This document shows positions 17,533-26,620 of a stretch of 64,000 nt of DNA, piece by piece (positions within the stretch are counted from its first letter, which is position 1; each line of letters opens with the position of its first letter). The notes beneath the pieces were generated by a model. That model saw only the letters and a program-made list of their open reading frames with translations, ran no database searches and was not told where the DNA came from. The stretch is from Lampropedia cohaerens (GTDB lineage: Bacteria; Pseudomonadota; Gammaproteobacteria; Burkholderiales; Burkholderiaceae_C). The position numbers and the translations under genes were made by a program. Location: NCBI RefSeq assembly GCF_001005215.1, contig NZ_LBNQ01000033.1, positions 1-64,000 on the forward strand. Direction: 5' to 3'.

Positions 17533-18758
17533 CAGATTCCACCAACACCTTGCAGCATGAGGCCGCTGCCGCGCGCGGCTCACCCGTCGAAGTCTTCGGC
17601 GCCTTCCTCAAGCTGGGGCTGACCTCCTTCGGCGGGCCGATCGCGCATCTGGGCTATTTCCGCTCGGAGTTCGTCGAGCGTCGCCGCTGGCTGGATGACC
17701 GCAGCTACTCCGATCTGGTCGCCCTGTGCCAGTTCCTGCCGGGGCCGGCCAGCAGCCAGGTCGGTATGGCGCTGGGGTTGGGCCGCGCGGGCTGGCTGGG
17801 GCTGCTGGCGGCCTGGGCCGGATTCACCTTGCCATCGGCGATTGCGCTGATCCTGTTCGCCTTTGGCATCGCCGAGTACCAGGGGCTGGCCCAGTCCGGC
17901 TGGGTGCACGGGCTCAAGGTCGTCGCCGTGGCCATCGTGGCGCAAGCGGTCTGGGGGATGGCCAAGTCGTTGTGCCCGGACCGGCCGCGCGCCGCGCTGG
18001 CCATTCTGGCGGCGCTGCTGACCATGGTCCTGCCCTCGGCCGCGGGACAGCTTGCCGCCATCGCGGTGGCAGGGCTGCTGGGCTGGTGGACATTGAAGAT
18101 CGCGCAACCCGGCGGCGGCCACGCCCACAGCTACCCCGTCTCGCGCAAGCTGGGCATCGTGGCGCTGCTGCTGTTTGCCGCACCGCTCGTCGGGCTGCCC
18201 CTGTGGGCGGCAGCCACGGACTCGTCCACGATAGCCCTGCTGGAAGGGGTGTACCGCTCCGGTGCACTGGTCTTCGGCGGTGGACACGTTGTGCTGCCGC
18301 TGCTGCAGGCCTCGGTGGTGCCCAGCGGCGTCGTGAGCAATGCCGACTTCCTGGCCGGCTACGGTGCGGCGCAGGCCGTGCCGGGGCCGCTGTTCACTTT
18401 CTCGGCCTACCTCGGCGCGGTCGCCCACGGACCGCTGCATGGCTGGATCGGCGGGCTGGCACTCCTGGGCACGATCTTCCTCCCCGCTTTTTTCATGCTG
18501 GTCGGTGCACTGCCGTTCTGGGAAGGGCTGCGCCACCGCGCGGGCATCCAGACGGCCATGGCCGGCATCAACGCCGGCGTGGTCGGTATTCTGGTGTCCG
18601 CCCTCTATGACCCGGTATGGACGAGTGCCATCCACAGCAAGGCGGATTTTGGGCTGGCGCTGCTCTCGTTCGGACTGCTGACGGTGGGGCGCGTGCCGCC
18701 GGCGCTCGTGGTGCTGTTAGCCGGGCTGGTGGGCTGGGTCATGGCGATGGGCGTCTGA
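17529..18758 (+). CDS. chrA: Chromate efflux transporter ChrA
   Basis: This 409-residue protein belongs to the long-chain CHR family. It has two homologous halves, the first with LGLTSFGGPIAHLGYFR and QFLPGPASSQVGMALG, the second with ALVFGGGHVVLPLLQ and AQAVPGPLFTFSAYLG. It exports chromate across the inner membrane. It is coupled to padR and followed after 5 bases by a GNAT gene. Confidence 0.92.
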   Translation: MTDSTNTLQHEAAAARGSPVEVFGAFLKLGLTSFGGPIAHLGYFRSEFVERRRWLDDRSYSDLVALCQFLPGPASSQVGMALGLGRAGWLGLLAAWAGFTLPSAIALILFAFGIAEYQGLAQSGWVHGLKVVAVAIVAQAVWGMAKSLCPDRPRAALAILAALLTMVLPSAAGQLAAIAVAGLLGWWTLKIAQPGGGHAHSYPVSRKLGIVALLLFAAPLVGLPLWAAATDSSTIALLEGVYRSGALVFGGGHVVLPLLQASVVPSGVVSNADFLAGYGAAQAVPGPLFTFSAYLGAVAHGPLHGWIGGLALLGTIFLPAFFMLVGALPFWEGLRHRAGIQTAMAGINAGVVGILVSALYDPVWTSAIHSKADFGLALLSFGLLTVGRVPPALVVLLAGLVGWVMAMGV

Positions 18759-18763
18759 ATCTC

Positions 18764-19294
18764 ATGTGGCACACCCTGACCATCCAGCTCCGACACGAAA
18801 CCGCCGACGACATTGCCGCCATCGAAGCGGTCACGACCGCCGCCTTCGCTGATGCACCACACACCAGCCACACCGAGCAATTCATCGTGCGCGCCTTGCG
18901 TGCCGCCAACGAACTGACGCTTTCCATCGTGGCCGAAGAACATGGGCGCGTCGTCGGTCACGTCGCGCTGTCGCCAGTAACGATCACCCATGAGCACAGG
19001 CGAAAGACCGAGGGCTGGTATGGGTTGGGGCCGATCTCCGTCCTGCCGCCAAGGCAGGGGCGAGGCATCGGTTCGCGCCTGATGGAACAGGCGCTGTCTG
19101 AACTGCGGGCTATGCAGGCCGCAGGCTGCGTGCTGCTGGGAGATCCAACGTACTACACGCGCTTTGGCTTCCAGGCCCATGCGGGCTTGCAACTGCCGGG
19201 CGTGCCGCCCGGCTATTTCATGGCGCTGGCCCTGCATGGGACAGTGCCGGAAGGCATCGCGCACTACAGCGATGCCTTCAACGCCGCCGCCTGA
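18764..19294 (+). CDS. GNAT-family N-acetyltransferase
   Basis: This 176-residue protein has the acetyl-CoA-binding motif GLGPISVLPPRQGRGIGSRL and the GCVLLGDPTYYTRFGF region of the YhbS-like subfamily. The substrate is unknown. It is probably cotranscribed with padR-chrA because it follows by 5 bases, and its end forms one arm of a terminator hairpin. Confidence 0.88.
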   Translation: MWHTLTIQLRHETADDIAAIEAVTTAAFADAPHTSHTEQFIVRALRAANELTLSIVAEEHGRVVGHVALSPVTITHEHRRKTEGWYGLGPISVLPPRQGRGIGSRLMEQALSELRAMQAAGCVLLGDPTYYTRFGFQAHAGLQLPGVPPGYFMALALHGTVPEGIAHYSDAFNAAA

Positions 19295-19320
19295 GCCAGC
19301 GCGAAGGCGGCGGCGTTTTA
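19283..19320 (+). terminator. Terminator after the padR-chrA-GNAT operon
   Basis: GCCGCCGCC (19283-19291) pairs with GGCGGCGGC (19306-19314), followed by GTTTTA. The left arm lies within the last GNAT codons. Confidence 0.5.
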
Positions 19321-19461
19321 ATTCGGCTATTGGCCTTGAACACCGGGCGCGGCCACTGTCGCACCCGGATTTCGCGTCCACCGCGCCCAGGGCGGAACGG
19401 CCTGGGCGCGGTGCTGATCGCGGTTATTCCTTCGTCTCGATGCGCCACCACACAAAGCGAA

Positions 19462-19485
19462 GCGCCCCGGTCGAGGCCGGGGCGC
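19462..19485 (-). terminator. Hairpin downstream of the ParB remnant
   Basis: GCGCCCCGG and CCGGGGCGC form a 9-bp stem, with a short T-containing stretch after it on the minus strand. It lies 17 bases beyond the ParB-like stop. Confidence 0.4.
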
Positions 19486-19501
19486 TTGCCTTCGGCGCGG
19501 G

Positions 19502-21000
19502 TCAAGCGGCCAGTGCCTCGGCGGGTTCATCCGCCATTGCCTCGGTATCCTCCGGGGCGTCCTGCTCCGGGCCTTCTTCCTGCGCGGCCTCCTGCGGGCC
19601 TTCGGCCTTGAAGATGGCGGGCATCCAGCCGGTGCCATCGGCCAGCCGCTCGGCCTCGCTGGCAATGTCGGCCTTCTTGAGCTTCGCCAGCCGGGTGACG
19701 AATTCCGGTGCAAACGCGCCCACGGCATCCAGAATCACGGCCTTGGAAACGTGCTTGAAGTAGCCTTCTGCGGTCGGCTTCCACCATGCGGCCATGTCGA
19801 GGCCCACGGCCTGCGCCAGTTCTGCGCCGGGCTGGTGCGGCGTGGCACGGGGCGTCACCACGTCCACCGTGGAAGCCACGCACACGGCCAGCAGCCGCAC
19901 CAGTTCGTCTTGCGACTTCGCCAGCAGCGCGGCGAACAGTTCGGCGCTGTCCTCCGGCAAGGCTTCCCCGGCTACCTGTTGCAGTTCGCGCAGCGCCACA
20001 GCGGCGGGCGACTCCGGCCAGTCCGGGGCCATGCCTTCCAGCCGGTCTTGCACTTTCAGGCTCACGCCCAGCGGCAGGTCGTGGCCGTGGTAGCTGTCCT
20101 GCAAAACCTTCTGCACCATGCCATGCACCAGCGCGGCCAGCGCGACGTGCGGATGCCGGGCCACTTCGATTTGCAGCGCCGCCGTGCGGTGGGCGCTCAA
20201 CCGCTGCGCCAGCTGGTCGGACAGGCTCGCGGCCTTGGGCGGGTCGTCGGCGTCCTCGTGCTCCTCGTTGGCGGCTTCGCCTTCGGTGCTGCCGAAGCCG
20301 CGCCGCAGCTTTTCCAGCGTGCGCAGCGCCTTGGCCTCGGCTTCGCGCAGCAGGCCGCGATGAATAACAGCCTCGCCGTTGCGGTCGATGGTGACGATGG
20401 CACCGGCCACCTCGCGCACTTCGGGGGCGTAGCCTTGCAAGGCATTCTCCGCGTCTTGCAGTTCTCCGACCACCTGATCGCGCCGCTGTTCCAGCTTCTC
20501 GGCCTTGGCCTCGTCCTCGGCGTCGCAGGCTTCTTCCAGTTCGGCGTCGATCTTTTCGAGGCGGGTTTCCAGCGAGGCGATGCGGCGGGCCTCGCGGGTG
20601 GTCGGCTCGCGGCGGTGGCGCGGGGCGTTCTGGAACGCCTGCCGTTCCTCGTAGGCCAGATGCGGCACGGCCTCCACCCATGCCCAGCCCTCGGCGCGCA
20701 CGTCCTCGGCCAGCGTTGCCAGCTTGTCGCGCACGAGCGTTTCCAGCACTGCGGTATCGGTGAGGTAGGTTCCGGCATCGCCTTCCGCGAACAGGTCGCG
20801 GCGGATGCCGCCGCCTGCCTGCCGGTAGGCGTCCAGCCCGACGAAGCGCACCAGCGCGTGCGCGGCGTCGATTTCGCGCTCGGTCAGGCGCTCGCGCAGC
20901 TTGGACGGGCTGCGCTGCCATTCCGGCGCACCATAGAACGTGGCTTCCTGCGCGGCGTGGTCGTCGGCGAAGGGACACAGCAAGACCGCCCCCTCACGCC
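19502..21000 (-). pseudogene. parB: ICE ParB-type partition protein, N-terminus missing
   Basis: The region encodes about 500 residues of the C-terminal part of the long ParB/Spo0J-like proteins found near one end of PFGI-1-class ICEs: FYGAPEWQRSPSKLRERLTE, then a coiled coil rich in Glu and Arg (about 20570-20440), then WWKPTAEGYFKHVSKAVILD and an acidic tail. The N-terminal ParB nuclease-like and HTH domains are missing. The frame stays open upstream to 21340 but only by running through unrelated DNA into RND-pump sequence. The homology boundary near 21000 is approximate. Confidence 0.7.
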
Positions 21001-21211
21001 ACCCACGCACGCCGGTTTTCGGCAAGCGGAGCGCGCAGGCACGGATCAGCGAGCCGGGCCGGAGGCGCCAGCGATGGAAGCCCGACAGGGGCGAGACTCG
21101 CGCAGCGAGGCTCAATGCGCAGCACGACAGCGCGACGGCGGCACGCCGGGACGCCCGACTGCTTGGGACAGGACTACTCGTTGTCGGTCTTGCGCGGCTC
21201 GATGTGCAACT

Positions 21212-21693
21212 GTCCTTGACGTGCAGCCGGGCGTAGTTGCGAAGGTACAGCGTGTCGTACTGCTTATCGGGCGATGTCAGGTGCACCACCATCAGGAAGG
21301 CGGGGGACTGCTTTTGGACGGTGATGCCCTGGCGCACCACATCGCGGGCAGCCGGGCCTGAGCCTGGGCGACGCGGTTTTGTACCCGCACCGTCGCGTCA
21401 TCGGCGTTGATGCCAGAACGGAAGGTGACCGTGGTCACCAGCACGCCGTCGGAGCCGGCGACAGACTTGATGTACATCATGCCTTCGACGCCGTTGATCT
21501 GCTCCTCCAGGGGTGTCGCCACGGTCTCGGCAATCACCTTGGGGTTGGCGCCCGGATACACGGCGCGCACCACGACCTTGGGATATTCGCTGATCGGCAG
21601 CGCCGGGATCGCGAGCAGGCCCGAGACGAAGATGACGATCGACAGCACAGCCGCGAAGATCGGCCTGTCCATGAAGAACTTGGAGAGGTCCAT
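21212..21693 (-). pseudogene. RND multidrug efflux permease fragment (MexF-like), frameshifted and truncated
   Basis: The N-terminus FMDRPIFAAVLSIVIFVSGL is that of an HAE1 RND permease, followed by the signatures PGANPKVIAETVATPLEE and RVQNRVAQAQARLP. At about 21344 a base appears to be missing; the protein continues in another frame as VRQGITVQKQSPAF to ARLHVKD, then homology stops at about 21212. So only some 160 of more than 1000 codons remain, with a frameshift. It follows the membrane-fusion pseudogene as in mexEF-type operons. Confidence 0.85.
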
Positions 21694-21785
21694 GGGCTAA
21701 TACCTTGAAAGGAGTCCAGGGGGAAGCGCGCCGCGCCGCTCGTTGTGTGATACGTCCGATCGGTGGCGCGCTCCGGCGTGGTGCT

Positions 21786-22982
21786 TCATTTGGTGGCGGA
21801 CGCGGGCGCCGCAGCAGCCACCATGGGCACCGCCGTGGCCTGCACAGGCATGCCCGGCAAGAACACCTTCTGCGCGCCGTTGACGATCACGCGGTCGCCC
21901 GCCGCCAGCCCCCCTCGCACGATGCGCAGCCAATGGGAACTGCCACCCAGTTTCACATCACGTCGCTGCGCCAGTCCATCCTTGTCTACGATGTAGACGT
22001 AGTTACGGTCGTGGTCGGTCAGCACCGCCTTGTCGTCGATCAACACGGCCGAGAATTCGCCGCTGCCGACCAGTCGCACGCGGGTATAGAGGCCCGGCGT
22101 GAAAACGCGATCCTTGTTGTCCAGCACCGCGCGCACGGCGATCGTGCCGCTGCCCCGGTCCACCTGGTTGTCGAGGAAGTCCACCGTGCCGGTGTGAGAG
22201 AAGTCCGCCTTGTCCGCCAGGGCGATCTGGACCGGCAGCTGGCCGCCTCGCTCGCTGGGGCGCTCTCCCTTGCGCGCCATGCGCGAGTAGCGCAGGAACG
22301 CCTTCTCATCGGCCTCAAAGTAGGTATAGACCCTGTCCTGGAACACGATGGTGGTTAGCACACTGGCTGCATCGCTGGCGGCCACCAGGTTGCCTGCGGT
22401 AAAGCGGGCACGGCTGGCGCGCCCGTTGATGGGCGAGCGCACTTGGGTCCTCTCCAGGTTCAACTGCGCCGTCTCCACCGCAGCCTGCGCGGCCTGCACC
22501 TCAGCCTGCGCGGACTCGTCAGCGGCGCGGCGCTGCTCCCAGGCCTCGGTGGAGACAGCCTGCTGCTCGACCAGCACCTTGGCACGTTGCGCCTCGCTTC
22601 TGCTGCGGCCGGCTTCGCTGCGCGCCCGGGTCAATTGCGCCTGGGCCCGGGCCAGTTCCGCGCGGTAGCTTCGGGCATCGATCATGAAGAGCACATCGCC
22701 CTTCTTGACCTCGTCTCCTTCGCGATAGGCGACCCGCTCGACGTAGCCAGACACCCGTGGGCGCAGCTCGACGCTCTCGATGGCTTCGATGCGTCCGTTG
22801 TATTCGTCCCATTACGTGATGGGCTTGATCTCGACCTGCGCGACGCTGACTTGCGGCGGCGGTGGATGGCCTCCGGCGCCAGCTCCGGCGTTCTCTTTAC
22901 AACCTGCGAGCGCCATCGCGCTGAGGGAGATCAGTATCCAAAGCAGGCGCACGCCGCGAGGGTCGGAGCTGGAAGTCGTCAT
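21786..22982 (-). pseudogene. RND efflux membrane-fusion protein (MexE-like) with internal stop
   Basis: The gene starts at 22982 with a lipoprotein signal (ISLSAMALAGCKEN). It reads in one frame to VAQVEIKPIT, meets TAA at 22812-22814, then continues in the same frame as WDEYNGRIEAIESVELRPRV and a full lipoyl/alpha-hairpin/beta-barrel adaptor (AYREGDEVKKGDVLFMID, QVRSPINGRASR, GLAAGDRVIVNGAQKV). A single C-to-T change of a CAA Gln codon would explain it. An ATG at 22754 could restart translation, but that product would lack the lipoprotein anchor. Confidence 0.85.
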
Positions 22983-23275
22983 CTGAACAGGTTCCGTGGT
23001 CAGGTCGTAAAGCGAATGAAGCGAGCGCGATCGCGCTGCACGCTGTCCCCTGACGCTGCTTTCTTGGCAGCGCAAGACCATGAGCGACAGATGCGGCAGA
23101 GATCGAATCCCGTTGGTTGTCGGCTTCTCGTCTCGTCGCAGAACGCGCGCGCAAACCGACCTCGGCGGCATTACAAAGCCTCAAAACTTGAGGTCAAGCG
23201 ATATCGACGTTCTGATTCGCGCCGTTGCGGATTGGTCCGCCGCGTCGCATTTTTGGACGGCTCTTGAGCCGCCGG

Positions 23276-25126
23276 TTACGCGAGAAGTGACAAGTAAGGA
23301 TTGTTCGGTGGTGGCTCTGCGAACAGGAGCCGAACATCGTGCAATAGATAGCCATACAGGCGGCGGGACTTCCTGGGGCCTGTGACATCGCACGTCCAGA
23401 TGTTCAGGCCCCTGGGCTTTTTGCGATGCAGTTGCAGGCGCTCGAAGCGCTTTTGTACCCATTGCCAATCCTGCTGGTTCTCCTGCTTGGCCAGAGTCCC
23501 GACCTGGGGGTGTTCTTGTGCGTAGCGTTGGAATACCCCGGGGCTGACCAGGTAGGCCGTGTCGCCCACCGTATGCACGAGCGCCTTCGCGTCGTTGATG
23601 ACCAGCCGGCGGGTAGCGATACCCTGTTTCAGCCACGCCATGAAGTGCTCGCCCGATGGCTGCGCCGGCGAGGACGTGGGCACCGGCGCTGATGACGGCA
23701 CGGGCGCCATCGAGGTTGACGGTGGCGTTTGAAAGCCAGCGGCGGGTGCGTCGCCCGAGACGGCTTCCGCGTCCTGTTGGGGAACAAGCAAATCGCCGAT
23801 TCCTACCATCGCCAGCAGGTCCTCCATGACATCGGGTGCGGCGTGTGCGGCAGGCGGGTGAACCGGAGTTGCGGCGTCGACGCCCTCCCATGGAAGAGAC
23901 TTTTGATCGTCGGTGGCTGGCTTTGCCGTCATTGCCGGCGAGGGCACCAAGGCATCGGCATTGTTGTCTGCCGGTGTCCCGTCGATTGCCACTGCCCCTG
24001 CGAAGGGCGCTGGCCGCTCTCCAGACTCCCAAATCAGCGCGGGAGCGAGACGCAGCAGGGTAAATGAGTGGGACCAGCCGGTCGCACTGGTCACGGTCGC
24101 GCGCCAGACCGCCTTCCCGTCCGACGTCGGCTGCAATATGCCGTGGTCCTGAAGCACGTTGAACACCGCAGTGTTGTTCGTAGGGATGCCATCGATGCCC
24201 TCTGACAGCAGGTGCGCACGTAGCTTGTCCGAAACCGTCTTGCTCACCAGCCACAAGGCGTCCTCGGTGAGCCAGCCATCGGAGGCTTCGGGCTGGTTCA
24301 GCTTCAACTCTTCCTTGAGCAGGTAGCGCAACCCGTCCAGCAGCTTGCGTTGCAGCGCGTGCTTGGGGGCGGCCATAGCGCGCGCGGGATCGCCTCCCAA
24401 CTCTTGGGCCACGGAAGCGCGGTCGGCCTGTACGACAAGTTCGCCCAGCACGCCGGCGTGCTCGTACTGGCCGGCCAGGACGTAGAGCAGCGGTCCCCAC
24501 AGGTCGGGATAGCCACTGAGCCAGTCCAGGGCATCACGGTCGAGGAGTTGGCGGTAGAGCAAACCTGTCGCAGCGCTGTGGAGCCGATATTCTCGATCGT
24601 CGCGGTAGCGGAAGCGGTATGGCTGGTGCAGCGGGCCGTGCCAGGGGTGCCACAGCGAGCCGTCGGACAGTTCGACGTGCAGATCGACGGCGATCTTGCC
24701 GATGTCGTGCAGCAGCGCGGCATAAGCGACTGCGGCAGTCCAGGCTTCAGACTGCGCCGCCTGGTCTTCGGGACTGGCGCCAATGGGCAGCAGATGGGAC
24801 TGCCGCAGCTTGAGCGCATAGGCGACGATCTCCAACCCGTGATCCAGCATGCCGCCGGGGTAAGCGTGGTGATGCGCCTCGGAAGCCGGGAAAGCCTGGA
24901 CCAGCTCGGCGTAGCGTTCCAGTGGCGCCCGGTACAAGGTGGCGAACTGCTTACGTGAGAGCGACGTGCGCTGCCAGATGTGCTCCAGCAGTTTCTGCCG
25001 GCGCGGGGTGGCCAGCAGCGATGCGGCCGACTCGGGCCGCATCAACCCTTTCGGGAGGTCGGATGCGGGAGGTGGCGTCGGAGCGGTAGCGACCGCGGGC
25101 CGTTTTCGCTGGAACAGAGAGAGCAT
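23276..25126 (-). CDS. traI: ICE relaxase TraI (MobH family)
   Basis: This 616-residue protein matches the PFGI-1-class ICE relaxases. The N-terminal TraI_2 domain has the histidine cluster SEAHHHAYPGGMLDHGLEIV (about 82-100) and the HD-type motif AALLHDIGKIAVDLHVE (about 130-147), the metal-binding site of MobH relaxases. A Pro/Ala-rich linker precedes a C-terminal winged-helix domain (GEHFMAWLKQGIATRRLVI). It nicks oriT and pilots the strand. The start at 25126 (MLSLFQRKRP) is the family start. In related ICEs an integrase gene often follows; here efflux-pump remnants do. Confidence 0.92.
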   Translation of the reverse strand: MLSLFQRKRPAVATAPTPPPASDLPKGLMRPESAASLLATPRRQKLLEHIWQRTSLSRKQFATLYRAPLERYAELVQAFPASEAHHHAYPGGMLDHGLEIVAYALKLRQSHLLPIGASPEDQAAQSEAWTAAVAYAALLHDIGKIAVDLHVELSDGSLWHPWHGPLHQPYRFRYRDDREYRLHSAATGLLYRQLLDRDALDWLSGYPDLWGPLLYVLAGQYEHAGVLGELVVQADRASVAQELGGDPARAMAAPKHALQRKLLDGLRYLLKEELKLNQPEASDGWLTEDALWLVSKTVSDKLRAHLLSEGIDGIPTNNTAVFNVLQDHGILQPTSDGKAVWRATVTSATGWSHSFTLLRLAPALIWESGERPAPFAGAVAIDGTPADNNADALVPSPAMTAKPATDDQKSLPWEGVDAATPVHPPAAHAAPDVMEDLLAMVGIGDLLVPQQDAEAVSGDAPAAGFQTPPSTSMAPVPSSAPVPTSSPAQPSGEHFMAWLKQGIATRRLVINDAKALVHTVGDTAYLVSPGVFQRYAQEHPQVGTLAKQENQQDWQWVQKRFERLQLHRKKPRGLNIWTCDVTGPRKSRRLYGYLLHDVRLLFAEPPPNNPYLSLLA

Positions 25127-25377
25127 GCGGATGTCCTGTCGCGGGCCGAGCGGGGTGCCTTTTTGCCTTTTCGAGGTAGGGCCATTCCCCTTGCAACCCA
25201 TTCCCTCGCCATTTCGACCCTTTACAGCCTTTGGGTATAGGGCGACGGGTGCTGACCGTCCACCGCCAATGCGGGTTGCGGAAGGGCCGTATTGATACAG
25301 GAAGGCTGGCTGTTCACGCCCTACGATGGGCCGATTCTTGGACTCGGGAGAACGCTGTGAGGCCTCAGATTGACAAA

Positions 25378-25395
25378 GTAAGGAAATTTCCTTAC
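25378..25395 (+). promoter_or_regulatory. Perfect 18-bp palindrome upstream of prlF-yhaV
   Basis: GTAAGGAAATTTCCTTAC ends 30 bases before the prlF start codon. It is the likely operator for autorepression by the PrlF antitoxin, an AbrB-fold protein. Confidence 0.6.
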
Positions 25396-25425
25396 CATGC
25401 AGGTATCGCAATCAGGAGAGTCGCC

Positions 25426-25743
25426 ATGCCTGCCATCCACGAAGTCGCCACGCTGACCTCTAAAGGCCAGATCACGCTGCCCAAGCCCATCCGGCAGGCG
25501 CTCGGCGTCGATGCCGGCGGCAAGCTCGCGTTCGATCTGCGGGGCAGCGAAGTCGTCGTCACCCGTGTTGATGCCGAGCACGAGGACCCCGCCATTGGCG
25601 CGTTTCTGAGCCTGCTGGCCCGCGACATCGAAGCTGGCCGGAACGTCCGGGGCCTGCCCGAGGATCTGGCGCGCGCCATGCTGGAGCATGCTGGCCACGG
25701 TGTGAACCTGGACGAGGAGATCGACGGGAAAGTGGAACTCTGA
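25426..25743 (+). CDS. prlF: PrlF-family antitoxin (AbrB/SpoVT fold)
   Basis: This 105-residue protein has an N-terminal swapped-hairpin DNA-binding domain (EVATLTSKGQITLPKPIRQA, then LAFDLRGSEVVV) and a C-terminal toxin-binding helix region (FLSLLARDIEAGRNV). The start at 25426 is chosen for homology and position after the palindrome. Its stop codon overlaps the toxin start by one base. It should neutralise YhaV and repress the pair. Confidence 0.9.
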   Translation: MPAIHEVATLTSKGQITLPKPIRQALGVDAGGKLAFDLRGSEVVVTRVDAEHEDPAIGAFLSLLARDIEAGRNVRGLPEDLARAMLEHAGHGVNLDEEIDGKVEL

Positions 25744-26201
25744 TGCAACGGCATGGCTGGACGCTGCTCTTCCACGACTGCGTGATCGAGCAGTTGCAGA
25801 AACTGCATGCGGCCGCGAGGCGCGCGCAGGAGAATGACCCGGCGGGCTTCGAGTCCAATGCCAACGTCAAGCTCTTCCGGGCCCTGAGCCAGTTGATGTT
25901 GGATGTGGTGCCAGGCGATCCGGCACGCGACGAGTACCGCCAGGGCAACACCTTGGGACCTGCCCACCGCCACTGGCGAAGGGCCAAGATCGGACGGCGG
26001 TTCCGGCTGTTCTTCCGGTACGACTCGAAGGCGAAGGTCATTGTGTACGCCTGGGTCAACGATGAACAGACCCTGCGGTCTTCGGGTAGCAAATCGGACC
26101 CGTATGTCGTGTTCGAGAAGATGCTCGGACGCGGGAACCCACCAGACGACTGGCACGCGCTGATACAGGCAAGCAAGCAGGATTGGAGCAAACTGGAATA
26201 G
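25743..26201 (+). CDS. yhaV: YhaV-family ribonuclease toxin
   Basis: This 152-residue protein matches the YhaV toxin of the PrlF-YhaV type II system: WTLLFHDCVIEQLQKL, then HWRRAKIGRRFRLFFRYDS, VIVYAWVNDE and VFEKMLGRGNPPDDWHAL. YhaV cleaves RNA in a translation-related way and is RelE-like. On ICEs the pair stabilises the element. It starts on the last base of prlF. Confidence 0.9.
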   Translation: MQRHGWTLLFHDCVIEQLQKLHAAARRAQENDPAGFESNANVKLFRALSQLMLDVVPGDPARDEYRQGNTLGPAHRHWRRAKIGRRFRLFFRYDSKAKVIVYAWVNDEQTLRSSGSKSDPYVVFEKMLGRGNPPDDWHALIQASKQDWSKLE

Positions 26202-26227
26202 GCATCCCTCAGTAGCAGGAGACGACC

Positions 26228-26605
26228 ATGAACACCACGACACGCATCAGCACCGCAGAACGCCTCGGCCGCACCTTGGGTCGCGGATGGCGTGCCTACG
26301 TGCGCGGCGAACGCCGGGCATCGAGTTGGTTGGTGTCCAAGGGGATGCCGGCGGCCGGTGCCACCGCGTTCGTGTGGGTGGTCAAGCTGGTTGCGCTCGG
26401 GGTGCTGCTGTACACCACCTTCTGGCTGGCGGTGTTGCTACTGCTGGGCGTTGCGGCGGCATGGTTGGCTGGCAATTCGGCTAGGGATGATGACCGCTGG
26501 GCGCAACAGGATGAACTGCGCAATGGCGAGGCGGGCTTTGGCCTGTATTCTTCCAATGGCCAGCGGCTCGACCCTCACGACCCGAACGATCCGTTCGATG
26601 ACTGA
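26228..26605 (+). CDS. DUF3742 family ICE protein
   Basis: This 125-residue protein has two adjacent hydrophobic segments (about residues 40-80), a basic N-terminus and an acidic tail (DPHDPNDPFDD). DUF3742 proteins are found almost only on PFGI-1-class ICEs, next to traI and traG; the function is unknown. It follows yhaV by 26 bases and converges on traG. Confidence 0.85.
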   Translation: MNTTTRISTAERLGRTLGRGWRAYVRGERRASSWLVSKGMPAAGATAFVWVVKLVALGVLLYTTFWLAVLLLLGVAAAWLAGNSARDDDRWAQQDELRNGEAGFGLYSSNGQRLDPHDPNDPFDD

Positions 26606-26620
26606 GGTTTGGACTGTCCG

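Noticed and set aside
19502..21340. A single 612-codon gene
   Set aside because: Its first 40 codons are RND permease sequence and its last 500 are ParB-like, with unrelated DNA between. It is a junction artefact of two truncated genes, not a designed fusion.
23180..23192. Small dyad CTCAA-AAC-TTGAG upstream of the pump remnant
   Set aside because: A 5-bp dyad is easily found by chance and lies 200 bases from the start of a broken gene. No regulator gene is next to it.
23276..25411. A longer traI starting at 25411
   Set aside because: The extra 95 codons cross the prlF promoter palindrome region and have no family homology; the ATG at 25126 gives the normal relaxase N-terminus.
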